From Symsagittifera roscoffensis (Eukaryota; Xenacoelomorpha; Acoela; Convolutidae): a stretch of DNA of 64,000 bases. The notes beneath the pieces were generated by a model, which worked only from the letters and a program-made list of their open reading frames with translations, did no database searches and was not told the DNA's origin. The position numbers were made by a program, and so were the translations under genes. Every line of letters begins with the position of its first letter. Positions within the stretch are counted from its first letter, which is position 1. The stretch covers positions 23,704,177-23,768,176 of the forward strand of contig NC_087062.1 in NCBI RefSeq assembly GCF_963678635.1, read 5' to 3'. Positions 10,740-22,430 of this stretch are shown here, piece by piece.

Positions 10740-11690
10740 ACGGGAACCAATTAGCTGACACTAAAATACTTAACTATGACTAAAAAATACAAACTTTCGA
10801 CTTTTCAGGACCTTAGAGGAGATCAGAGGAGATCAATACTTATAAACAAATCTAAAAATTCTGATGAGCAAAACTTTTATCTTACAATAAATCTCCTTAC
10901 AGTCTCATAAAAAGATGAATTTTTTGTAGAAAAAAATTAATAGGAAATGAACTGATGAAAAGTTTTTAGAGAAAAAAAGCACGCAGTTTTTACAGTTTCT
11001 GGTATTTCTCGAATTCTGTGAGTTTTTTCTCAGATACTTAGCAGTACTTCACACCTGATACATGTTTTTTCTGCTGAAACATGATTTTTTTCAGACAAGG
11101 GACACATGCAAAAAGTGCAGGTCGGCTTGAAAATCTAAGATTTTAAAGTTATAATTGTAATTTGTTAACAAAGTTTCAAATGAAGTGGATTAAAAATATG
11201 TTCCTTTTTGAATAGTTAGTCAGAACATTTTGCAACCCAAAAAAGTTTTTTTTAAAATTGATCGTTGGGGAAACCTACATGCCTAAGGGAATGCAAAATC
11301 CTGCCAGTTTGAATTCCACTATGAACCGGTAATCTAATTTTCAACAGCACGACACTTCTAAATTCAGAAACTCTTGATCTCTTGGACGCGAAGATATTCT
11401 CGTTAGAACTAAAAGCGAGCAAAGCCAAGGTCGTGATTTTAAAGTTTCTGCTGCACAAAAACCAGTCAGCAAAAAAGGTCAAAAAAGATCAAAACAAAGC
11501 TCACAAACTTTTCACGCGCGGATTTATAAATGAGATTTTGACATTACATTACATTGACAAATGAGATATTACATTTTTTATGACATTGAATTCTGCTTTT
11601 AAATACGAAAATATATGGCAGTTCATTATTCTTTGTTGGTTTTTAATTTCTAATATTTACGGTTAATTTTTGCATGAAACGAAATGTTGT
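10740..11690. other. Unassigned AT-rich stretch before the BEL/Pao relic
   Basis: Position suggests that this could contain upstream pol or gag sequence of the BEL/Pao relic, but no block is recognisable. The frames at 11252-11482 and 11382-11564 have no motif I know. Confidence 0.3.
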
Positions 11691-11749
11691 CAAAGAAACG
11701 ACATGTTACAGGTTGCCAGCTATCCAAAACCGATCTACTTCAGGAACGA

Positions 11750-12190
11750 TACGTGACCGAAATTTTGGACCCGCTTTCAAAGTACGAGCTCAAATACTAA
11801 CGAAAAAATCTGGCCAGCATTGGAAGGACGAGCTACTCATTGGTATCAAGACAAAATTTCTCACATGGCAAACTCGGACAGAAGAGTATAAGGCGCGGTT
11901 ACGTCAGCGCAACAATTGATCGCGTCAAATTACACATTTTCAGTGACAGCGCAGAAGAGATGTTTTGTGCTGCAGCCCTTCTTCGTGCCGGTGTAAAGGA
12001 TTCAGCTTAAACAAAATATTATTGTTTTTTGGGAAAGCAAGAGTTGCTCTCATGAAAGCGCAGTCCATCCCGATTTTGAATTGCAGTCCAAGTTACATGT
12101 TAGCCGCTTGAAGGAAGATATCCTGAAAATTCTAACCATTCCCTTATCAAACTCCAGTGGCTGAGCTCGGATAGTGAACAAAGTCTCAAA
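11750..12190 (+). pseudogene. Pao-type RT/RNase H-like segment (peptidase A17 region)
   Basis: The frame starting near 11,900 reads YVSATIDRVKLHIFSDSAEE followed by MFCAAALLRAG. Shifted frames continue with KARVALMKAQSIPILELQSK and a WLSSDSE-like end. This is the pattern L-H-F-D-A-S..A..YLR..., L-SK-R-VAP-K..-IPRLEL-A, W.DS of the Pao-specific region that carries the RNase H active site. An upstream frame has FGPAFKVRAQIL, matching the FDPLG....RAKIL segment. Several frameshifts make it non-functional. Confidence 0.7.
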
Positions 12191-12849
12191 AGTATCAAAG
12201 ACGTATCAAACACGTTTGAACGAACCAAACACGTTTGAACGAAGTCTCAAAAGTAAGACCGTGGACCAGTGATAACCCTGCCAATACGGGAACAATAGGA
12301 AACTCAGCAGTTGGCTTAGAAAAGACCAGCCGGGTGAACGGGTGAAGTAGCAGTTGGGTTAAAAGCGAGCAGCTGGGTGAAAAGGTGAAGTATTTTGAAA
12401 ATTGTGAAAAACCTTTCATGCCGAGCATAAAAATAATTAAGAAAAACGCCTAACTGATCCCGCGTGCGACCTTAATGAGGGTTTTAAATTTGGAGAAGTC
12501 CTTCAATTTTGCAAACGTTTGCAAAAACCAAAAAACAACCGATCTTATTTGCATGGGAAAAGGTCATCTCTGTTTGTAGACTACATCGGGTGGTTACTTC
12601 ATTTCCCAGGCTAAGACCGAAATACCGGCACTAACGCAAAAAAATCAAAAAAACGGAGGATCCGGCTAAATTCGAAACCGACAAACAAAGGCTCTTGTAG
12701 CTTACACATATATCAATTTTTGAGGCAGAATATTTACTCATGTCCAGCGACAGACCTGTCAAAAACTCGAGCTCAAAAAGCACCGTTTTTTGATCCTGCA
12801 TGCATAATTTGTTCAATAAAAGAGAAATTGTCGCCAAGTTGAAACCTAA

Positions 12850-13660
12850 TTCGACTCAAATCACCCATTAGTCGTTGATGAAAGACATTGTACATTGTTT
12901 TTGTAAAATTCATTGTATATGGAACCTACACTTGTCATCAGCACCCAGTTTTAGACTTTCTATCTATTAAATTTTTGCTCTTTGTTAAAATCCATCGTAG
13001 TCCCAGGCATTGCCTGTTGGAAACGCAAAGCCAAAACGGTGAAAACTATGATAGTAGGTCTTCCAGTTGAACGGCTCCGTTACCGCCAGCCGTCTTTCAC
13101 AAATTTTGAGATTGATTTTTTTGGGTCTTGTTACGTCTCAATCAGGAGGAGTTCTGAAAATCAATCGAGCTTCATGTTTACATGAAAGGCCACGAGGGTT
13201 GTATACTGTGAAATTGTCTCATCCACCGATACGAGTTCATGTTGAATGGAAAGCTAAAGTTTCAATGCCCGTCGCGGCAATCTATCTGTCATTTGGTGAG
13301 ATAATTGTACCAATTTTCTTGGAGCCCGAAAAGAACAAATGATTTTTATTCACTCCTGCAACCCCCTATTGTGGTGTTTCAAGGGAAAGACTCGTTGTGA
13401 GAGAAAATTCTACGCACTAATCGGAAACAGGGAACTTTCTCATGAAGTTCTTGAACCATGTTTTTGTCTTGTCAAAAGCTTACTGAACGCTTGCTCTGTA
13501 AATCAGCAAGTGCAAGTCCGGATGATTTTGAGGTTTTTTGTAAGGCAAAATGGTACTAGCTTCCCTTCCCTCTCTTTTCAGGAGCACTGCGACCATCAGA
13601 ATTAAAATATACGACCGCAAAGCTACGCCAACACTTTTTGGCGCCGTTAAGATTTGTAGT
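12850..13660 (+). pseudogene. BEL/Pao integrase relic
   Basis: In order: SNHPLVVDERH (about 12,856, the HP-IL-D-H start of the zinc domain), a segment ending GLPVERLRYRQPSFTNFEID (first catalytic Asp, about 13,110), RRSSENQSS and a TRVVYCEIVSSTDTSS segment, ARRGNLSVIW*DNCTNFLGA (second Asp, with a stop at 13297-13299), then GNRELSHEVLEPCFCLVKSL (13.42-13.48 kb). These match the RPFTN-GVDYFGP, RAVH-E---SLDT, RRG-PS-I-SDNGTNF-GA and LT-EVL-T-L-EVE--LNSRPL blocks. The third acidic catalytic residue is not evident. It uses at least two frames and is dead. Confidence 0.85.
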
Positions 13661-13719
13661 TGAATTGTTTTTGTTTTTGAATACAATCAAAAGACATTGT
13701 TTAGGAACTAAAGCGTCGA

Positions 13720-13890
13720 ATTGGATTTGTAACTTCATCACTGTAAAGCCATACCAAGGCAACCTGTAGAACATTTTCCTTGGTCTCTACCAACCTGATT
13801 CTGACAATGCATCCGTTGCAATTGTAAGTGCCACAAATTGTTAGGGTCACACTTCTTAGCAGATCATCAAAAAGATTCAAACTGCAAAAA
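13720..13890 (+). pseudogene. Pao polyprotein C-terminal tail relic
   Basis: A frame reads FLGLYQPDSDNASVAIVSAT and then a QIIKKIQT end. This corresponds to the PRG-WPLGRV-E-YPDSDG-VRV--VKT...RP--KL tail that follows integrase in BEL/Pao elements. It contains stops. The next sequence is the repeated unit of array I. Confidence 0.55.
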
Positions 13891-15283
13891 ACTGATTTTT
13901 CATCGTTTTTATCACGTTGATGAACAAACTATTATTGAAAAGGGACAGCAATTCCAAACCTAGTAACCACCTCGACTGAAGCTTTTAAGGAATCCAATGT
14001 TTTGAATTAGAAATTTTCAAGAAGGGGATAGAGCAATCAGTTAATTTAATTTTTGTCTGGTAATCTATGACCAGGCTAAGACTTTCAAATCCTGTGACTT
14101 TCAAAGTTTGTGGGCAATGCTGTTCTATTACGCTACTCCTGCAAAATTCATTGTTTTAGGACCTGTCGCTATCAAATGTGGATGGCCATTTTACGTAATG
14201 GTTGCTGTAAAATCGGAAGACGTTTGTCGGGTTGACCACTACCGAACAAATCTGCTGATCATATAGCTCTATTCAAAGAATTTCATGCATGAGTTTTATG
14301 GGAAAATGCCTATCATACAATTCTTTTATATGAAAAAAGTATGATGGAAATTTTTCCTCTTCTTTTTTTTCTTCCAAAGTGGGATCAAATTAGCATCTTC
14401 AGCCCCAGTTAGACTAAGTTAAGATCTTCCACCCCAGTATTTAGTTCAGATTAAATTTGCTTAGCGCTGTACAGAAAATGCCAGATTCGAATTTGAAACC
14501 ATGGCAACATCCCCGTAAATTGTTAATTTTGTCTTTTTACGAAAATTCAAATGAGCTTACAATGGGTTTGAGTCGAATGAGCATATAATCGTCATCAAAA
14601 ATTTAATTTTTTTCGACAAAATTTTTTTATCATACTATTACAACTTATGAACGTTGTATGATGAACATTTTTTCAATTTTTCACGTTCTCTTTTTAACCG
14701 CTAAAGCAGTTTTATGAAAAAAAAACATTTCTCAACATTATTTTTGCATGCAAAACTTTCAATTTTTTGTATATAACGTAGTCCACGCACAATTTTAAAC
14801 ATAAAAAAATCAAATGTCACAATTCAGGTTTACAATTTTCGGTTTTACAAAATATCTAACCTAAATCTGTTCAAAAAACCGGCCACGGTTCTCAAACTCT
14901 AAGATACAGAGACCTGCCCATATAGAAAAAGTTGCATTGCTATTTTTTCTCATTTGAGAAAAACATAATTTTGTGTTTAAAGTTGCAACATACGTAAACA
15001 GCGATACAGGAACATATACAGCGAGCGTTGAAAAAATACTAGTCATGTTTTTTTCATAAAATTATTTTTAAATCTCCGGAGTTGTTTGAATTTGCATGAT
15101 AAGCATTTTTTCCGTGGCACGGAACTATATGACAAGCCTTTTTTGTCATCCCGGGTTTTCATACGTTGGCAGGAAAAAAAGCTAATAATTGAAAACGTTA
15201 TTGATTAACTTTTTGGTTCCCTCTTAATCATTTCTGTTTTCCAAACTTTTATTTTTGTAATCTTTACCGCCCTACCAATTTTT
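13876..15283. repeat. Array I outer unit, copy 1
   Basis: It starts AAAGATTCAAAC and is repeated at 18854-20332 with a few indels, the largest about 40 bp. No protein is recognised; the 61-codon minus-strand frame near the end of both copies is short and featureless. AAGAAGGGGATAGAG at about 14,020 resembles a polypurine tract. That could mean the unit includes an LTR of the neighbouring BEL/Pao relic, but no LTR ends are visible. Confidence 0.75.
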
Positions 15284-16663
15284 CATCCTGCTTGTGAGTT
15301 TTATGATACTCCCATGAAACTATTTTGACTAGCCCAATTCCTTTGAATGTTATCTTATTTGACAGATGGATTGCTTATGCAAATTGTCCCGGTTTGACCT
15401 TCACTCAAGCTAGTATAAAATTTTACAAACGAAACTAATGAGAATACACTGGTCATATAATTTCATACTATGTTTTCAACAAAGACTTTGTAAACACCAA
15501 AAAAGTGTTGACTAAATTGAGGATGTTGAAACTTGAGAAAATTGATAACACCTTTTTAATGAAAAAATGCTAGTCATACAATTTCATACTATCACAATAG
15601 CGTGACCTGCATTTTTTTCAAAAAATCAAAAACTACGAAAAAAATTTTAAGTCTTTTTCAGTTTTAAAAAGATTTTTCGGCAAAAACAAACAGATTTGGA
15701 AAAGAAAGCCTGCAAAATTGGAACTTTGTGTCTATTAACTAGTACAGCTACAGTCTTTTTGCACAAAAATAACAACAAATCAGTGTATGTTTTGTTTAAA
15801 ACCAGAATTTTTCTGTTATGAAAATTAAGACAAATTCAAAATCTGTCAAAAAACAGGCCGCAATTTTCAAAAGTTCAAACTTTCTGAAAAAAAAGAAGCT
15901 TTTAGGCCAAATACGCAAAAAAAATTCCAAACACATTCTCACACTGCGAACAAAGGCTAGACGTAGAGATATCAGACAAGTCTCTGGATGTGTTAAATAC
16001 TAATAACACAAGTGTAAAATTTTATGACTAGCGTTTTTTGTCATCCAGGGTGGACATTAAATCAACTTAACTGGTTTCTTTTAATTTTGTATCGGCTTTC
16101 CAGTACCCGCATCCAAGTTTAGGCGTAAGTAATCGATTATAACGGAATATTATGTTTTTTATTTGACAATTATAAATGATTATAATAAACAAAATTAGGT
16201 TTTGAAAGTATTATTTAATCGTGATTTTTTCCAAGAGATTATAATCTCACATAATCATCGACTATAATTGATCATTATTCATGCAAAACACTCTTTAAAT
16301 CAATTATAATCGGTTGTTATCTCTTATTTTGCAAAAAATTATCACATCAAAATATTTTTTTTTGCATTCAATGGGGTAAAATTTTTTGTCAATAACAAAA
16401 CCTATAAAAGGGTGATGTCTTGTCACACTTTGCTTCATCTGAACATAAGTTTTACCAAGAAACAAAAGTTTCCTAGAGATCCCTTCATTTTAGATGAAGA
16501 GTTCCCGCGGTAGGTGAAAAGTAACTCTTCCAAATATATCATGAAACTAAAGCAATTTTCTGATATTTTGATGGTTAAAAAAACAAAAACTTGCAATATA
16601 AAACAACTCTAATCAAGAAGAAACCGCCCTACCGCCCTAATATTTAGCGCCCTACCAATTTTT
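15284..16663 (+). repeat. Array I inner unit 1 (1380 bp)
   Basis: This unit is measured from the landmark CATCCTGCTTGTGA. The same landmark recurs at 16664 and 18045, giving periods of 1380 and 1381 bp, and at 20333. The unit carries a plus-strand stretch encoding VQLQSFCTK and CMFCLKPEFFCYE-like segments. It also carries an ATGAC/GTCAT hairpin (16024), GATTATAAT motifs and a TATAAAAG box (16403). A 61-codon frame (15818-16003) is identical in unit 2. No known protein family is recognised. Confidence 0.8.
16403..16410 (+). promoter_or_regulatory. TATAAAAG box in array I units (also 17784, 21461)
   Basis: TATAAAAGGGTGATG lies at the same place in units 1, 2 and 4. The match to a metazoan TATA box is good, but no transcript or start site is shown. 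In AT-rich DNA such a match can arise by chance, and conservation among young tandem copies is not independent support. Confidence 0.25.
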
Positions 16664-18044
16664 CATCCTGCTTGTGAATTTTATGATACTCCCATGAAAC
16701 TATTTGTGACTAGCCCAATTCCTTTGAATGTTATCACATTTGACAGATGGACTGCTTATGCAAATTGTCCCGGTTTGACCTTCACTCAAGCTAGTATAAA
16801 ATTTTACAAACGAAACTAATGAGAATACACTAGTCATATATTTTCATACTATGTTTTCAACAAAGACTTTGTAAAAACCAAAAAAGTGTTGACTAAATTG
16901 AGGATGTTGAAACTTGAGAAAATTGATAACACCTTTTTAATGAAAAAATGCTAGTCATACAATTTCATACTATCACAATAGCGTGACTTGCATTTTTTTC
17001 AAAAAATCAAAAACTACGAAAAAAATTTTAAGTCTTTTTCAGTTTTAAAAAGATTTTTCGGCAAAAACAAACAGATTTGGAAAAGAAAGCCTGCAAAATT
17101 GGAACTTTGTGTCTATTACCTAGTACAGCTACAGTCTTTTTGCACAAAAATAACAACAAATCAGTGTATGTTTTGTTTAAAACCAGAATTTTTCTGTTAT
17201 GAAAATTAAGACAAATTCAAAATCTGTCAAAAAACAGGCCGCAATTTTCAAAAGTTCAAACTTTCTGAAAAAAAAGAAGCTTTTAGGCCAAATACGCAAA
17301 AAAAATTCCAAACACATTCTCACACTGCGAACAAAGGCTAGACGTAGAGATATCAGACAAGTCTCTGGATGTGTTAAATACTAATAACACAAGTGTAAAA
17401 TTTTATGACTAGCGTTTTTTGTCATCCAGGGTGGACATTAAATCAACTTAACTGGTTTCTTTTAATTTTGTATCGGCTTTCCAGTACCCGCATCCAAGTT
17501 TAGGCGTAAGTAATCGATTATAACGGAATATTATGTTTTTTATTTGACAATTATAAATGATTATAATAAACAAAATTAGGTTTTGAAAGTATTATTTAAT
17601 CGTGATTTTTTCCAAGAGATTATAATCTCACATAATCATCGACTATAATTGATCATTATTCATGCAAAACACTCTTTAAATCAATTATAATCGGTTGTTA
17701 TCTCTTATTTTGCAAAAAATTATCACATCAAAATATTTTTTTTTGCATTCAATGGGGTAAAATTTTTTGTCAATAACAAAACCTATAAAAGGGTGATGTC
17801 TTGTCACACTTTGCTTCATCTGAACATAAGTTTTACCAAGAAACAAAAGTTTCCTAGAGATCCCTTCATTTTAGATGAAGAGTTCCCGCGGTAGGTGAAA
17901 AGTAACTCTTCCAAATATATCATGAAACTAAAGCAATTTTCTGATATTTTGATGGTTAAAAAAACAAAAACTTGCAATATAAAACAACTCTAATCAAGAA
18001 GAAACCGCCCTACCGCCCTAATTTTTAGCGCCCTACCAATTTTT
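16664..18044 (+). repeat. Array I inner unit 2 (1381 bp)
   Basis: Nearly identical to unit 1 by eye, with only scattered single-base differences. This implies a recent tandem duplication or gene conversion. The 61-codon frame at 17199-17384 has the same protein as its counterpart in unit 1. The TATAAAAG box is at 17784 and the hairpin at 17405. Confidence 0.85.
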
Positions 18045-18837
18045 CATCCTGCTTGTGAATTTTATGATACTCCCATGAAACTATTTGTGACTAGCCCAAT
18101 TCCTTTGAATGTTATCACATTTGACAGATGGACTGCTTATGCAAATTGTCCCGGTTTGACCTTCACTCAAGCTAGTATAAAATTTTACAAACGAAACTAA
18201 TGAGAATACACTAGTCATATATTTTCATACTATGTTTTCAACAAAGACTTTGTAAAAACCAAAAAAGTGTTGACTAAATTGAGGATGTTGAAACTTGAGA
18301 AAATTGATAACACCTTTTTAATGAAAAAATGCTGGTCATACAATTTCATACTATCACAATAGCGTGACCTGCATTTTTTTCAAAAAATCAAAAACTACGA
18401 AAAAAAATTTAAAATTTTAATCCTTTTTCAGTTTTAAAAAGATTTTTCTGCAAAAACAAACAGATTTGGAAAAGAAAGCCTGCAAAGTTGGAATTTTGTG
18501 TCTATTACCTAGTACAGCTACAGTCTTTTTGCACAAAAATAACAACAAATCAGTGTATGTTTAGTTTAAAACCAGAATTTTTCTGTTATGAAAATTCAGA
18601 CAAATTCAAAATCTGTCAAAAAACAGGCCGCAATTTTCAAAAATTCAAACTTTCTGAAAAAAAAGAAGCTTTTAGGCCAAACACGCAAAAAAAATTCCAA
18701 ACACATTCTCACACTGCAAACAAAGGCTAGTCGTAGAGTTATCAGACAAGTCTCTGGATGTGTTAAACATCAATAACACAAGTGTAAAATTTTATGACTA
18801 GCGTTTTTTGTCATCCAGGGTGGACATTAAATCAACT
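18045..18837 (+). repeat. Array I inner unit 3, truncated
   Basis: This is a third inner unit that stops after the ATGAC/GTCAT hairpin (18794). It is slightly more diverged than units 1 and 2. Its end is marked by a 17-bp direct repeat (18815-18831 and 18838-18854) at the junction with the next outer unit. It carries the same CMF(C/S)LKPEFFCYE-like coding remnant; Cys is replaced by Ser here. Confidence 0.8.
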
Positions 18838-18853
18838 CCAGGGTGGACATTAA

Positions 18854-20332
18854 AGATTCAAACAGCAAAAAACTGATTTTTCATCGTTTTTATCACGTTG
18901 ATGAACAAACTATTATTGAAAAGGGACAGCAATTCCAAACCTAGTAACCACCTCGACTGAAGCTTTTAAGGAATCCAATGTTTTGAATTAGAAATTTTCA
19001 AGAAGGGGTTAGAGCAATCAGTTAATTTAATTTTTGTCTGGTAATCTACTCCAAACAAGCGTATCTAGACATCCTGTGACTTTCAAATCCTGTGACTTTC
19101 AAAGTTTGTGAGCAATGCTGTTCTATTACGCTACTCCTGCAAAATTCATTGTTTTAGGACCTGTCGCTATCAAATGTGGATGGCCATTTTACGTAATGGT
19201 TGCTGTAAAATCGGAAGACGTTTGTCGGGTTGACCACTACCGAACAAATCTGCTGATCATATAGCTCTATTCAAAAAAACTAATCATAGAATTTCATGCA
19301 TGAGTTTTATGGGAAAATGCCTATCATACAATTCTTATATATGAAAAAAGTATGATGGAAATTTTTCCTCTTATTTTTTTTTCTTCCAAAGTAGGATCAA
19401 TTAGCATCTTCAGCCCCAGTTAGACTAAGTTAAGATCTTCCACCCCAGTATTTAGTTCAGATTAAATTTGCTTAGCGCTGTACGGAAAATGCCAGATTCG
19501 AAGTTGAAACCATGGCAACATCCCCCTAAATTGTTAATTTTGTCTTTTTACGAAAATTCAAATGAGCTTACAATGGGTTTGAATCGAATGAGCATATATT
19601 CGTCATCAAAGTTTTAATTTTTCTCGACAAAATTTTTTTATCATACTATTACAATTTATGAACGTTGTATGATAAACATTTTTTCAATTTTCGCATAAGA
19701 AAATTACAAAAAAGGGAAAAATTTTTCACGTTCTCTTTTTAACCGCTAAAGCAGTTTTATGAAAAAAAAAAACATTTCTCAACATTTTTTTTTCATGCAA
19801 AACTTTCAATTTTTTGTATATAACGTAGTCCACGCACAATTTTAAACATAAAACAAATCAAATGTCACAATTCAGGTTCACAATTTTTGGTTTTACAAAA
19901 TATCTAACCTAAATCTGTTCAAAAAACCGGCCACGGTTTTCAAACTCTAAGATACAGAGACCTGCCCATATAGAAAAAGTTGCATTGCTATTTTTTCTCA
20001 TTTGAGAAAAACATAATTTTGTGTTTAAAGGTGCAACATACGTAAACAGCGATACAGGAACATATACAGCGAGCGTTGAAAAAATACTAGTCATGTTTTT
20101 TTCATAAAATTATTTTTAAATCTCTGGAGTTGTTTGAATTTGCTTGATAAGCCTTTTTTCCGTGGCACGGAACTATATGACAAGCCTTTTTTGTCATCTC
20201 GGGTTTTCATACGTTGGCACGAAAAAAAAACTAATAATTGAAAACGTTATTGATTAACTTTTTGGTTCCCTCTTGATCATTTCTGTTTTCCAAACTTTTA
20301 TTTTTGTAATCTTTACCGCCCTAACATTTTTT
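18854..20332. repeat. Array I outer unit, copy 2
   Basis: Copy of 13876-15283, clearly more diverged than the inner units are from each other. Differences include an added stretch near 19,050 and one near 19,690. Together with the following inner unit it forms a second long unit of about 2.8 kb. Confidence 0.75.
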
Positions 20333-21680
20333 CATCCTGCTTGTGAATTTTATGATACTCCCATGAAACTATTTGTGACTAGCCCAATTCCTTTGAATGT
20401 TATCTTATTTGACAGGTGGACTGCTTATGCAAATTGTCCCGGTTTGACCTTCACTCAAGCTAGTATAAAATTTTACAAACGAAACTAGTGAGAATACACT
20501 GGTCATATAATTTCATACTATGTTTTCAACAAAGACTTTGTAAACACCAAAAAAGTGTTGACTAAATTGAGGATGTTGAAACTTGAGAAAATTGTGAACA
20601 CCTTTTTAATGAAAAAATGCTAGTCATACAATTTCATACTATCACAATAGCGTGACCTGCATTTTTTTCAAAAAATCAAAAACTACGAAAAAAATTTAAA
20701 ATTTTAATCCTTTTTCAGTTTTAAAAAGATTTTTTGGCAAAAACAAACAGATTTGGAAAAAAAAGCCTGCAAAATTGGAACTTTGTGTCTATTACCTAGT
20801 ACAGCTATAGTCTTTTTGCACAAAAATAACAACAAATCAGTGTATGTTTTGTTTAAAACCAGAATTTTTCTGTTATGAAAATTCAGACAAATTCAAAATC
20901 TGTCAAAAAACAGGCCGCAATTTTCAAAAGTTCAAACTTTCTGAAAAAAAAGAAGCTTTTAGGCCAAACACGCAAAAAAAAATTCCAAACACATTTTCAC
21001 ACTGCGAACAAAGGCTAGACGTAGAGTTATCAGACAAGTCTCTGGATGTGTTAAACACTAATAACACAAGTGTAAAATTTTATGACTAGCGTTTTTTGTC
21101 ATCGAGGGTGGACATTAAATCAACATAACTGGTTTCTTTTAATTTTGTATCGGCTTTCTAGTACCCGCATCCAAGTTTAGGCGTAAGTAATCGATTATAA
21201 CGGAATATTATGTTTTTTATTTGACAATTATAAATGATTATAATAACCAAAATTAGGTTTTGAAAGTATCATTTAATCGTGATTTTTTCCAAGAGATTAT
21301 AATCTCTCATAATCATCGATTATAATTGATCATTATTCATACAAAACACTCTTTAAATCAATTATAATCGGTTGTTATCTCTTATTTTGCAAAAAATTAT
21401 CACATCAAAATATTTTTTTTTGCATTCAATGGGGTAAAATTTTTTGTCAATAACAAAACCTATAAAAGGGTGATGTCTTGTCACACTTTGCTTCATCTGA
21501 ACATAAGTTTTACCAAGAAACAAAAGTTTCATAGAGATCCCTTCATTTTAGATGAAGAGTTCCCGCGGTAGGTGAAAAGTAACTCTTCCAAATATATCAT
21601 GAAACTAAAGCAATTTTCTGATATTTTGATGGTTAAAAAAACAAAAACTTGCATCATAAAACAACTCTAATCAAGAAGAA
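20333..21680 (+). repeat. Array I inner unit 4
   Basis: A full-length inner unit, more diverged from units 1 and 2 than they are from each other. It has the longest version of the unit's plus-strand frame (20844-21089, 81 codons, starting MFCLKPEFFCYE) with Cys-x2-Cys spacing. The hairpin is at 21082 and TATAAAAG at 21461. Its tail (from 21581) is shared with the array II units. Confidence 0.75.
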
Positions 21681-22148
21681 AATTCAAAAAAAAGTTATAA
21701 AATTGATTTGATTTGAAAACTTTTAAAACAGATTTCCATTTTTTCACATAAACCAACGTCTAAGGTCTTCAATCTTCAAAAAGCTTAATATATAAGCATT
21801 TGAGATACAAAGTCAACGACAAAATGGACAAACAAAAAAGACAATAAATGATTATAATGGATTTTTTGTGCAAAACGTATGAATTAGAAACTAGGATAAA
21901 AAATAAAGACTTTAATCGTGCATCATTTTTGTGCAAAATTTTATGAATTACAAATTCGGATTAAAAATATAGGTTTCATTTGATTATAATCAATTATAAC
22001 CGTTTAAAGGTATTGTAAATTATCATAATCTGGTTTCAAAAAGAGAGAGTTTTGATTTTTAATTGACTAAAATCAATTTTTTTTCTCAATTTTGGCAAGA
22101 CTGGCATATAATGCAATCGATTATTAACCTTTAAAACTGGATGCGGGC

Positions 22149-22397
22149 ATGCTAGCGAAAAATCCGGCAAATGAAATTTTAGCTGATATCAGTTTTCCGG
22201 ACGAAAACTACATAAGTCGCTACTTTGCGGGGCTCAGAAACTTCTGTGCGACTGTGAAACTTCGAACAGGTAATCTTCTCCTCCTGACCTATTTGCGCTT
22301 AAGTCGTGCTTCTAAAACGCGAATTTGCGCAACTCTAAAACACTTGTGTGACTGCGAAATTTCGGCTCGCGTTGTCCCCTTCGCGCACATGTATTGA
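22149..22397 (+). CDS. Hypothetical 82-codon ORF in array II unit 1
   Basis: The open frame starts MLAKNPANE and ends FAHMY. It is Leu/Arg/Cys-containing and resembles no family I know. The copy in unit 2 (23476-23724, extendable upstream to 23419) is also open, but the differences between the copies change amino acids at several sites, so selection on the protein is not evident. CGAACAG|GTAATC near 22,270 could act as a splice donor within it. It may only be an open repeat segment. Confidence 0.2.
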   Translation: MLAKNPANEILADISFPDENYISRYFAGLRNFCATVKLRTGNLLLLTYLRLSRASKTRICATLKHLCDCEISARVVPFAHMY

Positions 22398-22430
22398 GCT
22401 CAAGTTGCGATTTTCGTCACCCGGGTCGAG

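Larger units (their letters stand above)
11700..13890 (+). mobile_element. BEL/Pao LTR-retrotransposon pol relic
   Basis: Three regions of a Pao-type pol polyprotein follow in the right order on the plus strand: the Pao/RNase H-like segment (11.75-12.19 kb), the integrase (12.85-13.66 kb) and the C-terminal tail (13.72-13.89 kb). Frameshifts and stops are frequent. Gag, protease and the RT core were not recognised, and no flanking LTR pair could be defined. The relic runs to within bases of the first unit of satellite array I at 13,876. BEL/Pao elements are known from animals, which helps place the organism. Confidence 0.75.
15129..21102 (+). repeat. Recurrent ATGAC-loop-GTCAT hairpin, six copies
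   Basis: A 21-base element starting ATGAC(A/T)AGC, then a T-run, then GTCAT, can pair ATGAC with GTCAT around an 11-base loop. Copies lie at 15129-15149, 16024-16044, 17405-17425, 18794-18814, 20177-20197 and 21082-21102. Half-matching versions (ATGACAAGCATTTT, GGATGACTACCTTTTTT) appear near 890 and throughout array VI. The function is unknown. Confidence 0.6.

Noticed and set aside
13339-13605. Free-standing 88-codon gene
   Set aside because: Its residues match the region after the integrase core of BEL/Pao elements, so it is one frame of the pol relic.
13876-21680. The array I long units as a pair of LTRs around an element
   Set aside because: No TG...CA ends, primer-binding site or target duplication was found, and the internal tandem of 1380-bp units does not fit an LTR pair.
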